Assembly (NCBI RefSeq): GCF_000499845.2
Contig: NC_023754.2
Coordinates: forward strand, 18,974,111 to 19,038,110
Length of the DNA: 64,000 bases
Direction: 5' to 3'
Source of the DNA: Phaseolus vulgaris
Lineage: Eukaryota; Streptophyta; Magnoliopsida; Fabales; Fabaceae
How positions within the stretch are numbered: the stretch's first letter is position 1; the number at the start of each line of letters is the position of its first letter. Both the position numbers and the translations under genes were made by a program. Under the pieces are notes generated by a model that saw only the letters and a list, made by a program, of their open reading frames with translations, searched no databases and was not told the origin of the DNA. Below are positions 33,757-44,390 of this stretch, one piece after another.

Positions 33757-33818
33757 TAGAAATCCAAGCTAATACCCCATTCAACAACAAAGATAGAAAA
33801 CCCTATTCTTAGATAAGA

Positions 33819-34274
33819 ATGGCAGTGACTAAGGTGGCATTGGTTGCTTCAATGATGGCTTGCATGCTCTTAACATGCTCTTATTCTAAATCAACCTTGA
33901 CATGTGATCAAATCACTATTTGGCTCACTCCATGCATAGCTTATGCAGTTTTGGGAGGGAATGTGTCATCTTTGTGTTGCCAAGGTATATATTCTCTGGA
34001 GGCAGCCAAAAAGACTGCAGAAGATCGAAGAGGAGCATGCCAATGCATTAAGGACAGAGCTGCATACATCCCTGGCATTGACTATGACCGTGTTAATCAA
34101 ATTCCTGGAAAATGTGGCACTAAGTGTTCCTACAAACTCTACCCTTCCACTAACTGCTCTGCGTAAGTACCCTTCACCTTCACCATTTTTCCTTTAACAA
34201 TTTTCTCTTTAACTGTTTTTCTGTCATTTACTCTAAACTTTCTGGTTTTCATGTGATTGTGCAGTGTGCAGTAA
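33819..34274 (+). CDS. Type 1 non-specific lipid transfer protein (gene 1)
   Basis: Exons are 33819-34162 and 34265-34274. The GT-AG intron splits the codon after the eighth conserved Cys region and changes the end to NCSAVQ; this late intron is typical of nsLTP1 genes. The product has 117 residues. Residues 1 to about 25 form a signal peptide, so the protein is secreted to the apoplast. The eight-cysteine motif is C29, C39, C53-C54, C74-x-C76, C99 and C113, with the family spacing and length. A ninth Cys at 103 (GKCGTKC) is unusual. Such proteins bind fatty acids and related lipids in a hydrophobic tunnel and serve in cuticle formation or defence; which applies here cannot be told. A polyadenylation signal AATAAAG is at 34347. 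Its twin is at 43655-44110. Confidence 0.93.
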
Positions 34275-35165
34275 GCAATCAGCAAAAGGGTGCAACGTTG
34301 TTGTTATGAATAATGAAAAAACTTTATATGTATTTAGTTGGAAGGAAATAAAGATAATGGATCGTGTGTAACTATCCAATGAATGTCTTCAAGTATATAT
34401 ATCAGCAATAAAGACATATATCCCTTTAATTTTATCATTTTCTGTATACTGGGCTGTGATGTGAAACTGATTAATTTTATATCGCATTGGATATAAAAAT
34501 ATTATTGATACATTTTAATTTATTAAATATTTATTTAAAAAATAATAGAATTTGATTTATTTAACAAAATTTTAATCTAATCTATTCATTAACTATTTCT
34601 TTATATATGGATATTCGATTCATCCATACAAAATAATATATTTAAAATTTTAGAATGATATAAACTAAGAGGCCAACCAAGAGAGTAAAGGAAAGAATAA
34701 ATATTAATATTAGTAATAATATCGAGACTTTTCACACTTGAAATTTCTTGTCTCCCTAACTTGAGATAATAGATGATGGATTCACTTAAAAGTTAAAATT
34801 AGTTGTTTAACAGAATAAAGTTGTATAAAACCATTGATAACATTCAGCATCTTCGTCTACTATTCTACTACAACAATGCAATGAATTAGTTGAAAAAAAT
34901 AAAAGCATAAACCAAATCGGAAACATCGGTCAAACTGATTCTATTGTCACAGTATTATAAATATAAAGCTAATAATTTTAAAAAAAAAATTGTAAGAATA
35001 TATTTTTTGTCAAGATTAACTTGGACAATGAAAGGGTGTGGCTTGTGTTGATATACAAAAGATGATATTTTATTAGAGGTTGTGCCAATTTATACAATGA
35101 TATGTTTAATCCGATATAAGAAGTGAACTTTAAATCAAACTCAACCTAGGAAAGGATCGAAATGG

Positions 35166-35297
35166 CTCTGATACCATGTTATGAAGTGGACTTTAAGCCT
35201 AACTCAACCCCATAAAACCGGCTCATAGGGTTGAGGTTTTGCACCCACTTATATACAATGAATTGTCCTCATCTCTAGTCGATGTAGATCTTCAACA
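35166..35297 (-). mobile_element. TRIM LTR with primer binding site (copy B, in unit 1)
   Basis: 35177-35297 is a 121 bp LTR on the minus strand (TGTTGAAGATCTACATCGACTAGAGATGAGG...). It is followed by TGGTATCAGAG (complement of 35166-35176), the initiator tRNA-Met primer site. A truncated piece of the partner LTR (AAGAAGTGAACTTTAAATCAAACTCAACCT) lies at about 35118-35147, so this TRIM lost most of its interior. It is the counterpart of the larger TRIM in unit 2 and therefore predates the duplication. Confidence 0.75.
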
Positions 35298-36038
35298 GAA
35301 CTTTCAACTAAAACTGAATTTACAATTGGAATTTTATTTTTATTTGAAATTCTTCAAATTGAATCTTTGTTTCATATTAGAACTTCACTTAAAATTGAAC
35401 TACTATATTACAATTCTAGCAATCTGAAAATAAACTACAATGTTCACTTCATATTTATTGTTGACATTAAGCATTAACTAAGTTCTTTTAATTTTGTATT
35501 ATTTAGTAATTTGATATTTTAATAACAATAAATTTATTCAGTACCAATTTTATGATTTGCTAAATAAAATTCATTTGTTAACTTCGTACTCAAGCAATCA
35601 TATGTTAAATAGAGCACTAGAAAAAATAATGTATGTGACAATGGTTTTAATATGGTATAATTTTCATGAAAATCGGTTTACCTGTTATATTTTTAAGAAA
35701 TATTGATTAAGCAAATGAGCAAAAACCTACTGAGAAAAAAAATGAGAAACTTTTTTGAATGAGGTTGGAACCAAGAGAACCATTGTCTTCTTTCTCGATC
35801 GGTTGATCTACCTCTCCTCCCTTCTTCTCGAAATGGTCCTCACACTCTCATTCGACTCCTTTGCTTCTCGTCTTCGTGAACTCCAAGCTCAGATGATACC
35901 TAATGCTTGATCACTGATTAATCTTGTTAATCCTCTATTTAGGCATGATGATTTTGGTCATGTCGGTCAACTTTGAACAGATGTTGAGGCTTCCAGCTGT
36001 CATACGAACCTGATTGATACACAAGGAGTTGGAGGTCT

Positions 36039-37113
36039 GTGACGTTTTTTATAACCTCCTACGAAGTCTCCCAACCCGAAAGCTATTATCTGTATATAAA
36101 TCGTCCCAACGGTGGATCGATTTTCATGGTATGTTTGCACTATTCTTCACCTCGGTTGATTGAAATTTTAACTTATGTCTTTTTCCTTGACGCAGGTATC
36201 ATGACTCAAGAGGCTCCCCTCACGACCAATATACTGGTTGCATTCCGTTCGAGGGCCCGTAGCAAGGAAAAAGATAGTTTAGAGATGGTTGTGGCCAACA
36301 ACTGTTCTATTGTTGGGGCGTCCGGTCTCGTGGTTGCTCCCACTGAGGGGAGTGAGAAAAGAAAAAGTAAGACGATCGTTTCCACAACCCGGTCACCTCA
36401 AGGAACTCTAAGGCGTCCCCCATCTACCTCTCCTATTCAACTGGGCTCGATGTCTCCAGTCAGTGTTCCTTCTGTTGCTTCGGTTCCACTTGGGAATGCT
36501 CAGTTTTCAAAAGGTGTCCAGGTCGGCCTGACACCGACTGAAGTGAATATGTTGGTCACCATCCCCAGCCAAGATCTACTGTCGGCAGCTGTCGAGATGC
36601 ATGCTCGGGCTATGGTGTTAACTAGGCTCGCTGCTGAAGAAGGCAACCAACGGTCAACCGAAGAAATCTCCCAACTTGAACACTTTGAAGGCGTTGTTGG
36701 ATGCAATATTGACTTTTGAGTATCGAATGGCCAAGGCGAATGTTGAGCTTGAGTTGAGCAACCAAAGGTGCGCCGAGTTGGAGGAGAAGGAGAGGAGGAA
36801 AGTGACAGAGTTGAAGGAGGTGATGAAGGCCATGAAAGAGTTGAAGGTCAGATGCTCAGCCTTGGAGACTGAGAAGGTCTCAGTTGAGGCTGAACTTGAC
36901 CAACTTCAAGATAATACCTTATTGTGTGGGGAAAGCTTCAACCACGTCATTCGACAGACACATTTGCTTTATAAAGGACCACCCGCGAAAGGTAACTTTG
37001 ACGTCAATAAAGACGTATTCGAGGGTCGTCCAGTGGCCTTTAACAAGTTGGTGGCCTTGTGGAATCTGACACCAATGGCTATCGTGCAAGACATTGAAGT
37101 CAAAGACGAGTAG
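36039..37113 (+). pseudogene. Coiled-coil transposon protein ORF, antisense inside the outer element
   Basis: Two plus-strand frames, 36039-36719 and about 36676-37113, overlap and belong together; the join is a one-base frame change near 36670-36715. A probable intron (GTATGT at about 36129, CTTGACGCAG to about 36196) precedes the segment starting GIMTQEAPL. The protein has a basic Ser/Pro-rich middle (RKSKTIVSTTRSPQGTLRRP), a helix (SQDLLSAAVEMHARAMVLTR), a long coiled coil (ANVELELSNQRCAELEEKE and on) and a C-terminal block ESFNHVIRQTHLLYKG...DVNKDVFEGRPV. This organisation recalls the plant putative gypsy-type transposon proteins (Transposase_28-like) carried as extra ORFs by some gypsy elements, sometimes in antisense. 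It lies close to the 3' LTR and is antisense to the host element's presumed orientation. Family assignment is moderate. Confidence 0.5.
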
Positions 37114-37303
37114 GTCTTAGTTTTTAATGTACTTTTTTTCCTCGATGCCAGGGTGTGACCTCCTTCATTTTGATTAATGAATCAGTCATTTTCCTTCATT
37201 CTTGTTTTAAAAATGAACAAGTAATAATAAATAACATATGACGAAGGTACAATACCATCTTTTGGTCAGTGGCAACTGTGAGTCCTTTGCTAGTTGCTTT
37301 AGG

Positions 37304-37351
37304 TATTTGAGTAAGCGTCCTTTGTTGAGTAAATCTTTAGGTCTCGGGAGG
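37304..37351. repeat. Part of a ~60 bp tandem repeat split by the LARD insertion
   Basis: AGTAAGCGTCCTTTGTTGAG followed by TAAATCTTTAGGTCTCGGGAG matches units on the far side of the insertion at 42424-42590 (AAGGTAAGCGTCCCTGGCTGAGCCGAGTCTTTAGGTCTC and two further copies). Confidence 0.7.
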
Positions 37352-40300
37352 TGATGACTTTTTACGGCAAGTGCACCGCGTTTGTCAGAAGTAATAATTG
37401 TCCCTAAGGACGGATATCGATCCCACAAAGAACAGTGAATTATCGAGTACAATATTTGCTAAATATAACAACAGAACAATAAAAAAGAGTTTGAAGTGAT
37501 TATGTTGTTGGCACTGATCAATAAGAAAACAAACAAAGAATTAGTTGCTTCAATTGGAAAAATTGGGATTAAGTTTCATCTCTCTCACTCTCATGTATTT
37601 TGATTAGCATGTTAATATTAAGTTCTTTAATTGAAATTGATGCCCGTATAAAAATCATTTATATCGATTCCTCGCATATAAAATCCTTAAGAATGTCCCC
37701 TAACTATCGATCCCTCGCATAATTATAAGAACAACTTAGAACGAAGCTCAGACGTTTAATAGCAATTAACATTTCAAGTCTATTCCTAGCACTCAAATAT
37801 GTTAAGTATTGTTGTTTAGGTCCGAACCCTAAAAATACCTCCCGGTCAGATTTAAGATTCTCAATTTGTCACGGAAAATTAAAAGTAAAACAACAATACC
37901 AATAATCAATCAAGAACTGAATATTAATATATAAAATATCACCTTAATACATAAGAGTTTGAGCAGATTACTCCCAATCCCAAAGGGTAGAATGAGCCAC
38001 ACATACTTCTATCACCTTCCATTCTCCCAATTGGGTTACAATTCACTCTATGGTGTTTTCCTCTCAATCTGGCACCCTAAGGTTGAGCCTCTAGCCCTCT
38101 ATTTATCCTAGTTTTCTAGGGTTAGGTTGTTTATTGTGTCGCGCTAATGGGCTAAATGATAAAACATAAAAAGGCCCAATCTTTCTTTCTTTCTTTTTTT
38201 TCTTTCATCTGGGACCTTCTATCTTTATCTTTTTGGCTCAAATCATTCATCTTTAATCCAAATCTCCAATCTTCCTTAGAAATCTGTAATTAACACCAAA
38301 TTTGGGAATAAAATACTCTTATTCAAATAAAGATCATAAAAAATGTAAAAAGGTATAAATTCATAAATTAGGGATTATTTTATATGTAAATTAGCAATCA
38401 ATCCTCATAAGTGCCTATATTTTAATATGAAATATTACTGAAATTAGACACTTATCACTCTCCCCAACTTAGAATCTTGCTTGTCCTCAAGCAAAGTAAA
38501 TGAATATATTTGAATTTAAATATCAAACAGCTTAATTCACTAAACAACAAATCAAATTAGAAACTTATGATGCTTCCAAATTCAAATATAGAAAATTATA
38601 GACACAATCAATTTCCAGGATCAAATCAAAACAAATAAATGACAATTCATCAAGGAATATCTTCTCATATGCTCACGGGTAAGTGTTTCTCTATATTTTC
38701 ACTAAATCATAACAAATCACAGTTGCTTTTCATTTCATCTTCAAATCACAAACATATTAGAAACATGAATCTTGAGGTCTTTTCCAGGGTTGTAATGAGG
38801 CTGGGCTTCCAAAAAATATTGGTTTTTCTTAAATAACAAAATGCACATCTTAAAGAAGAAGAACATATCTACAATTCAATTATAGAGAACATATATGTTA
38901 TCTAATTACCACTTTCTTTCGATGTCACATTTTTCCTCATTTTCTTTCTTTTCATGATTTTCATGAAAAAAAAAAATCTATCTTTCTTTTTTTTTTTTTT
39001 TTTTCTTCTTTTGTTTCTCTTTTTTTTTTCAATAATAGGAAAAGATTCTTCCTATTTTCAACTTTTTGAACTTTCAAAATCAGAACCAACCATTCCCTTT
39101 TCTATATGTATTGCATTTATATTCTCCTTCCTTAGACATGCTAAAGGGTAGAAAATTATATCAATAAAGGTTAAGGTGCAATATTAACAAAAAATTTCTT
39201 AGCCCAAAGGGGATATAAAAAAAAATGGAATTCTAATATAAAGGTTGGCTTTTTGGCCCTGGCTCCTAATTAACACAAACAAATGCCTCAATCATCTTCA
39301 TGCTCTTTTATGATGCAACAAAAATAAAAATTAAGCAACCACAACTGTCAATGCATCAGTAAAATTCTCAAAAACTGTTTCAGGTTCACACACTCACTTG
39401 GTTTAAATGGTCTCATTTCTTTTTGTCTTGTCATTATCTGTCATAATCAATCATCCTGTTAACTTTTCATGTATCATATTTTAACTACATTTGAATAGGG
39501 ATTCAATCATATTTTCTTTTCTAACCTGAGTCTAATTCATCTCACTATTTAATATTTAAACACAAATTCTTTTTTCCACACTTCAAAATTAATATTCTAG
39601 TTCTTTTTTATTTGAAAAAAATAAACAAACTAGAAAACAAACAAATTAAAACTGAAATTTAGTCAAGAAAGATAATTCAAGACTTAAAATTACCAAACTA
39701 ATAAGAAATTTATTCAAAATCAGCAATATAAACAAACTAAACAAATAAGAAAATAAACAGAAAACAAAATAACTGAAAAATAAAATAGATAAAATAAGAC
39801 AAAATTCAAATAACTGAAAAGAAAAGAGAATTAGAAAGATAAAACCATATTTTTGCTCAATCCTCTCTTCTTAAGAAATCATCCAGCTTTTTTTTAAGAT
39901 CTTTATCTACAGTCTTTGCTTCATTTGCTGGATCTGCCCCTTAAATAATAAAACCTGTCCCCAGGTCAAAATACATAACATAGGTTGGGTTTCCCTTGAA
40001 ATTCTCCATGGTTTACCAGTTGGGCTTATTTGATAGAAGTGATTGGCTAGACAGAATTTCCTAGCCACTTCATTATTAAAACCATATGTTCTCCCTCAAC
40101 TGGTGATAGGTATCGTCATCATCATCTCTCAGTCTTTTCTAACTTCTCTCCGTGCTTCTTTTTTCTTTATTTTTAACTTCTATTCTTCTGGGTTGTCTTC
40201 TCAATTGTATAAAAACTTGTTTTCTTAATATCATAAGACAACTCAAGCAAAGATTAGTATAACAAGTAAATAGTTTTTTTTTAAAAAAAAAAAATGAAAT

Positions 40301-42428
40301 AAAGAAAACAGAAAATTTAAAATAACAAGAGAAAGAGAAATAAATAGTAAATGAAAAACAGAACAAAAAAAACAAAAACTTACTTAAATAAAAACTAAAA
40401 AAAAATAATAAAACTATAATTTTTAACAAAAAATAAAATAAAATAAATAAAAACAAGAATAATATATAAAAACTAAAAATATACAAAATAAACAAAATTA
40501 AATAATTAACTAAGAAAACTAAAACAGAATATATAGATAGAAAAACAACTTGCGTAAAATAAAAACTAAGAATGAAATCTAAGAAAATAATAAAACTAAA
40601 AATAAAAATAAAAATAAAATAAAATAAAATAAATAACTATTAAAAAAAATGAAACAAAAATAAAACAGAAAGTAATAGTAATAAATAATAAATAAATAAA
40701 AACTACGTAAACTCTAAATAAACAACTTAAGCTAAACGTACAAATAAAATATGATAAAACAAAATCCAAATCCAAATAAAATAAAATAATTACAGTAAAA
40801 AAAAACTACGTAAACTATATAAAAAAAAGAAATAAAGAATAAAATAAAATATAACAAAACAAAATCAAAATAAAATAAATAAATTACAGTAAAAAAAACT
40901 ACGTAAACAATATAAAAACAAAAAAGTAAAGAATAAAATAAAATATAACAAAACAAAATCAAAATAAAAGAAATAAAGTAAACAAATAAAAAAAAACTTA
41001 AAAAAAAAAATATTAACATAAAAATAACAGTTTTAAAAACACAAACATATTCAAAACAAATCAAATAACTTTGTACGTATTCAAAACTAGAGAAAAAAAA
41101 CAAAATCTTTATAAAATAATAAAAAAATCTAGAAAACAAAAAAACAAAATTATTCACATCTAAAAAGAAAAACAAAATATTTACAAAAATATTCAAATTA
41201 AAAAAAAATAAAAACTAAAAAAAAATTATTCACATAAAAAAAATAAAATAGTTAGTATATTCACAATATTTAGGAAATTATACTCAACAAATCAAACCTG
41301 TCCCCGGCAACGGGGCCAAAAACTTGATGACTTTTTACGGCAAGTGCACCGCGTTTGTCAGAAGTAATAATTGTCCCTAAGGACGGATATCGATCCCACA
41401 AAGAACAGTGAATTATCGAGTACAATATTTGCTAAATATAACAACAGAACAATAAAAAAGAGTTTGAAGTGATTATGTTGGCACTGATCAATAAGAAAAC
41501 AAACAAAGAATTAGTTGCTTCAATTGGAAAAATTGGGATTAAGTTTCATCTCTCTCACTCTCATGTATTTTGATTAGCATGTTAATATTAAGTTCTTTAA
41601 TTGAAATTGATGCCGTATAAAAATCATTTATATCGATTCCTCGCATATAAAATCCTTAAGAATGTCCCCTAACTATCGATCCCTCGCATAATTATAAGAA
41701 CAACTTAGAACGAAGCTCAGACGTTAATAGCAATTAACATTTCAAGTCTATTCCTAGCACTCAAATATGTTAAGTATTGTTGTTTAGGTCCGAACCCTAA
41801 AAATACCTCCCGGTCAGATTTAAGATTCTCAATTTGTCACGGAAAATTAAAAGTAAAACAACAATACCAATAATCAATCAAGAACTGAATATTAATATAT
41901 AAAATATCACCTCAATACATAAGAGTTTGAGTAGATTACTCCCAATCCCAAAGGGTAGAATGAGCCACGCATACTTCTATCACCTTCCATTCTCCCAATT
42001 GGGTTACAATTCACTCTATGGTGTTTTCCTCTCAATCTGGCACCCTAAGGTTGAGCCTCTAGCCCTCTATTTATCAGTTTTCTAGGGTTAGGTTGTTTAT
42101 TGTGTCGCGCTAATGGGCTAAATGATAAAACATAAAAAGGCCCAATCTTTCTTTCTTTCTTTTTTTTCTTTCATCTGGGACCTTCTATCTTTATCTTTTT
42201 GGCTCAAATCATTCATCTTTAATCCAAATCTCCAATCTTCCTTAGAAATCTGTAATTAACACCAAATTTGGGAATAAAATACTCTTATTTAAATAAAGAT
42301 CATAAAAAATGTAAAAAGGTATAAATTCATAAATTAGGGATTATTTTATATGTAAATTAGCAATCAATCCTCATAAGTGCCTATATTTTAATATGAAATA
42401 TTACTGAAATTAGACACTTATCAGGAGG
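37347..42428 (-). mobile_element. LARD-like LTR retrotransposon, very young, no coding sequence
   Basis: LTRs at 37352-38457 (1106 bp) and 41325-42423 (1099 bp) begin TGATGACTTTTTACGG and end GACACTTATCA on the plus strand. GGAGG flanks both sides (37347-37351 and 42424-42428), a perfect 5 bp target duplication. On the minus strand the 5' LTR (right copy) is followed by TTTTTGGCCCCGTTGCCGGG, a primer-site region typical of Tat/Athila-type gypsy elements. The 3' LTR (left copy) is preceded by the polypurine tract AAGTTGGGGAGAG. The 2867 bp interior has no gag or pol frame; it is A-rich with a ~103 bp tandem repeat. By eye the LTRs differ at only four substitutions and four small indels (7 bp), so insertion was recent. 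Movement must depend on an autonomous gypsy relative. Confidence 0.92.
40695..40985. repeat. ~103 bp tandem repeat in the LARD interior
   Basis: A unit with CTACGTAAACTATATAAAAA, GAATAAAATAAAATATAACA and AAACAAAATCAAAATAAAAT occurs about three times, at roughly 40703, 40806 and 40909. It is A-rich on the plus strand and lacks coding potential. Confidence 0.7.
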
Positions 42429-42595
42429 GATTAGTGATTAAGGTAAGCGTCCCTGGCTGAGCCGAGTCTTTAGGTCTCAAGAGGGATTACCAGTTAAGGT
42501 CCTTGACTGAGTGAATCTTTAGCTATCGAGAGAGATTACTGATTAAGGTAAGCGTCCTTGACCGAGTCGAGTCTTGATTCCCTAGTGGGTAAACA
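42424..42595. repeat. ~60 bp tandem repeats of the outer element
   Basis: GGGATTA(G/C)(T/C)(G/A)(A/G)TTAAGGT(AAGCGTC)CTTGACTGAGT...TCTTTAGGTCTC(A/G)AGA recurs three times here and once at 37304-37351. This repeat was the target into which the LARD inserted. Confidence 0.7.
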
Positions 42596-43654
42596 TGAAA
42601 CCCAAGAACTTCCTTCCTTCCACACTGAACGCACACTTCTTGGGGTTGAGCCTCATGTTCTCCTTAGTGCTTTGAAAACTTCTTCTAAGTCTTTGACGTG
42701 TTGGCCGCAAAGGGTTAACTTCTTCTTCATTTCTTCGTTTTTCTTTCGGAGAACTAGAATCTCCTCCTCATTCTTCTTTCTCATCTCATCCATCTCTCTC
42801 TGCAGAGATATCAACAACACCATCTGCTTAGCTTCCGACATCCTCCCGTTCACAATGTTTCTAGTTGACACCATCTAATTTCTTCTTCCTTCAAATTCTT
42901 TTGGCCCTACAGTAGGCGCAAATTGTTCTCGAACGGGGTTGGAACCAAGAGAAAGATTGTTTTCTTTCTCGGTCAGTCGGTATACCTCTCCTCCCTTCTT
43001 CTCAAAATGGTCCCCGCACTCTCCTTCCACTCCTTTACTTCTCGTCCTCATGAACTCCAAACTCGAATGGTACCTAATGTTTGATCACTGATTAGTCTTA
43101 TTAATCCTCTATTTAGATATAATGGTTTTGATTGTGTCGGTTGGCCTTAACCAGGTGCTGAGACTTCCAACTATCATACGGACCCAACCAATACAATAAA
43201 TATCATGACAAAATACAGAGAACAGAAAAGAAAAATAAGACTAGAGAAAATAGAAAAAATGTATGCTATAATTATTACTTTTTATATAAAGATTTTTATG
43301 GTTATTGAGTGTGATTTTGACACACATTAACAAGACAAGCAAGTTTCTACAATGTAGTTTGGCTGTTGCGGAACATGTAGTAACCCTATCCCTAATCCCT
43401 AGTTTTCAATATAATCAACACACGCAACATCTACTTCACTTCTTTGAAACTTCTTTAGATATTTTTTTGAATTTTCTAACAATAATGATCGCACTGAGCA
43501 CCAAAACAATCTTTGTCTCTATCTTCAAATTTCTCGCAGTCTTTATTCACTGCAAAATTGTCCAATCTTCTCCATCTCTCTCTATATATAGTAGAAACCC
43601 AAGCTAATACCCCATTCAACCACAAAGATAGAAAACCCTATTCTTAGATAACAA

Positions 43655-44110
43655 ATGGCAGTGACTAAGGTGGCATTGGTTGCTTCAATGATGGCTTGCA
43701 TGCTCTTAACATGCTCTTATTCTAAATCAACCTTGACATGTGATCAAATCACTATTTGGCTCACTCCATGCATAGCTTATGCAGTTTTGGGAGGGAATGT
43801 GTCATCTTTGTGTTGCCAAGGTATATACTCTCTGAATGCAGCCTACAAGAGTGGAGATGACAGAAGGGGAGCATGCCAATGCATTAAGGACAGAGCTGCA
43901 TACATCCCTGGCATTGACTATGACCGTGTTAATCAAATTCCTGGAAAATGTGGCACTAAGTGTCCCTTCAAACTCTACCCTTCCACTAACTGTTCTGCGT
44001 AAGTACCCTTCACCTTCACCATTTTTCCTTTAACAATTTTCTCTTCAACTATTTTTAAGTCATTTACTCTAAACTTTCTGGTTTTCATGTGATTGTGCAG
44101 TGTGAAGTAA
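43655..44110 (+). CDS. Type 1 non-specific lipid transfer protein (gene 2)
   Basis: Exons are 43655-43998 and 44101-44110, with the same GT-AG intron position as gene 1. The product has 117 residues ending NCSAVK. The signal peptide and all eight motif cysteines plus the extra Cys103 are identical to gene 1. The first ~174 coding bases are identical, and so is the stretch coding for ACQCIKDRAAYIPGIDYDRV through CGTKC. Differences cluster at residues 61-68 (NAAYKSGD here, EAAKKTAE in gene 1), 104-105 (PF for SY) and the last residue. The TATA element and 5' leader are conserved, but the outer LTR element now begins about 460 bp upstream and may have separated the gene from distal regulatory DNA. 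A polyadenylation signal AATAAA is at 44182. Confidence 0.93.
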
Positions 44111-44269
44111 GCAATCAGCAAAAGGGTGCAACGTTGTTGTAAGAATAATGAAAAAAGGTTATATGTATTTAGCTGGAAGGAAATAAAGATAATGGATCGT
44201 GTGTAACGATCCAACGAATGTCTTCAAGTATATATATCAGCAATAAAGATGTAATAAAGATATAAATTC

Positions 44270-44390
44270 GGTTGGAGATCCCACGTCGATTAGAGATGAG
44301 AGTCTTTCATAGTATATAAGTGGGTACAAACCTCAACCCTATGAGCCGGTTTTATGGGGTTGAGTTAAGCTTAAAGTCTACTTTATAACA
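44270..44390 (+). mobile_element. TRIM-type solo LTR (copy C), specific to unit 2
   Basis: GGTTGGAGATCCCACGTCGA through GGGGTTGAGTTAAGCTTAAAGTCTACTTTATAACA interrupts sequence that is continuous in unit 1 (AGCAATAAAGACATATATCCC). The flanks AATTC and AATCC are compatible with a 5 bp target duplication with one change. The insertion happened after the duplication, at the 3' end of nsLTP gene 2. Confidence 0.8.

Larger units (their letters stand above)
33366..35725 (+). repeat. Tandem segmental duplication, unit 1 (contains nsLTP gene 1)
   Basis: Unit 1 aligns with unit 2 (about 35730-50715) from GATAAATATGATGACAAAATA at 33400 to TATTGATTAAGCAAATGA near 35702-35719. Matching landmarks are the nsLTP gene, TGTGATGTG(A/T)AACTGATTAATTTTATATCGCATTGG, AAAGGGT(G/A)TGG(C/G)TTGTGTT, the TRIM LTR with its primer site, and TTACTTCATATTTATTGTTGA...TTTATGATTTG(C/T)TAAATAAAATTCATTG. 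The two units are directly adjacent once insertions in unit 2 are removed. Confidence 0.85.
35745..43200 (-). mobile_element. Old LTR retrotransposon remnant (outer element), minus orientation
   Basis: Two 272 bp LTRs, 35750-36021 and 42924-43195, share GGTTGGAACCAAGAGAA, TACCTCTCCTCCCTTCTTCTC, TTGATCACTGATTA and AATCCTCTATTTAG, with roughly 15% difference by eye. The flanks AGAAA (35745-35749) and ATAAA (43196-43200) are a 5 bp target duplication with one change; the empty site GATAAATATGATGAC is preserved in unit 1. Next to the right LTR, on the minus strand, are TGCGCCTACTGTAGGGCC (a primer-site-like stretch) and an open frame at 42874-42653 starting MVSTRNIVNGRMSEAKQ with a Glu/Lys-rich coil, as in gypsy-type gag leaders. 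Protease, RT and integrase are missing. A young LARD is inserted at 37352-42423. Confidence 0.78.

Noticed and set aside
38954..39151. Hydrophobic ORF with a poly-Phe run
   Set aside because: It is driven by a long T tract in the LARD interior.
40139..41196. Minus-strand ORFs of 118 and 154 codons rich in Phe, Ile and Leu
   Set aside because: They arise from the A-rich, repeat-bearing LARD interior read as poly-T codons; there are no membrane protein features beyond composition.
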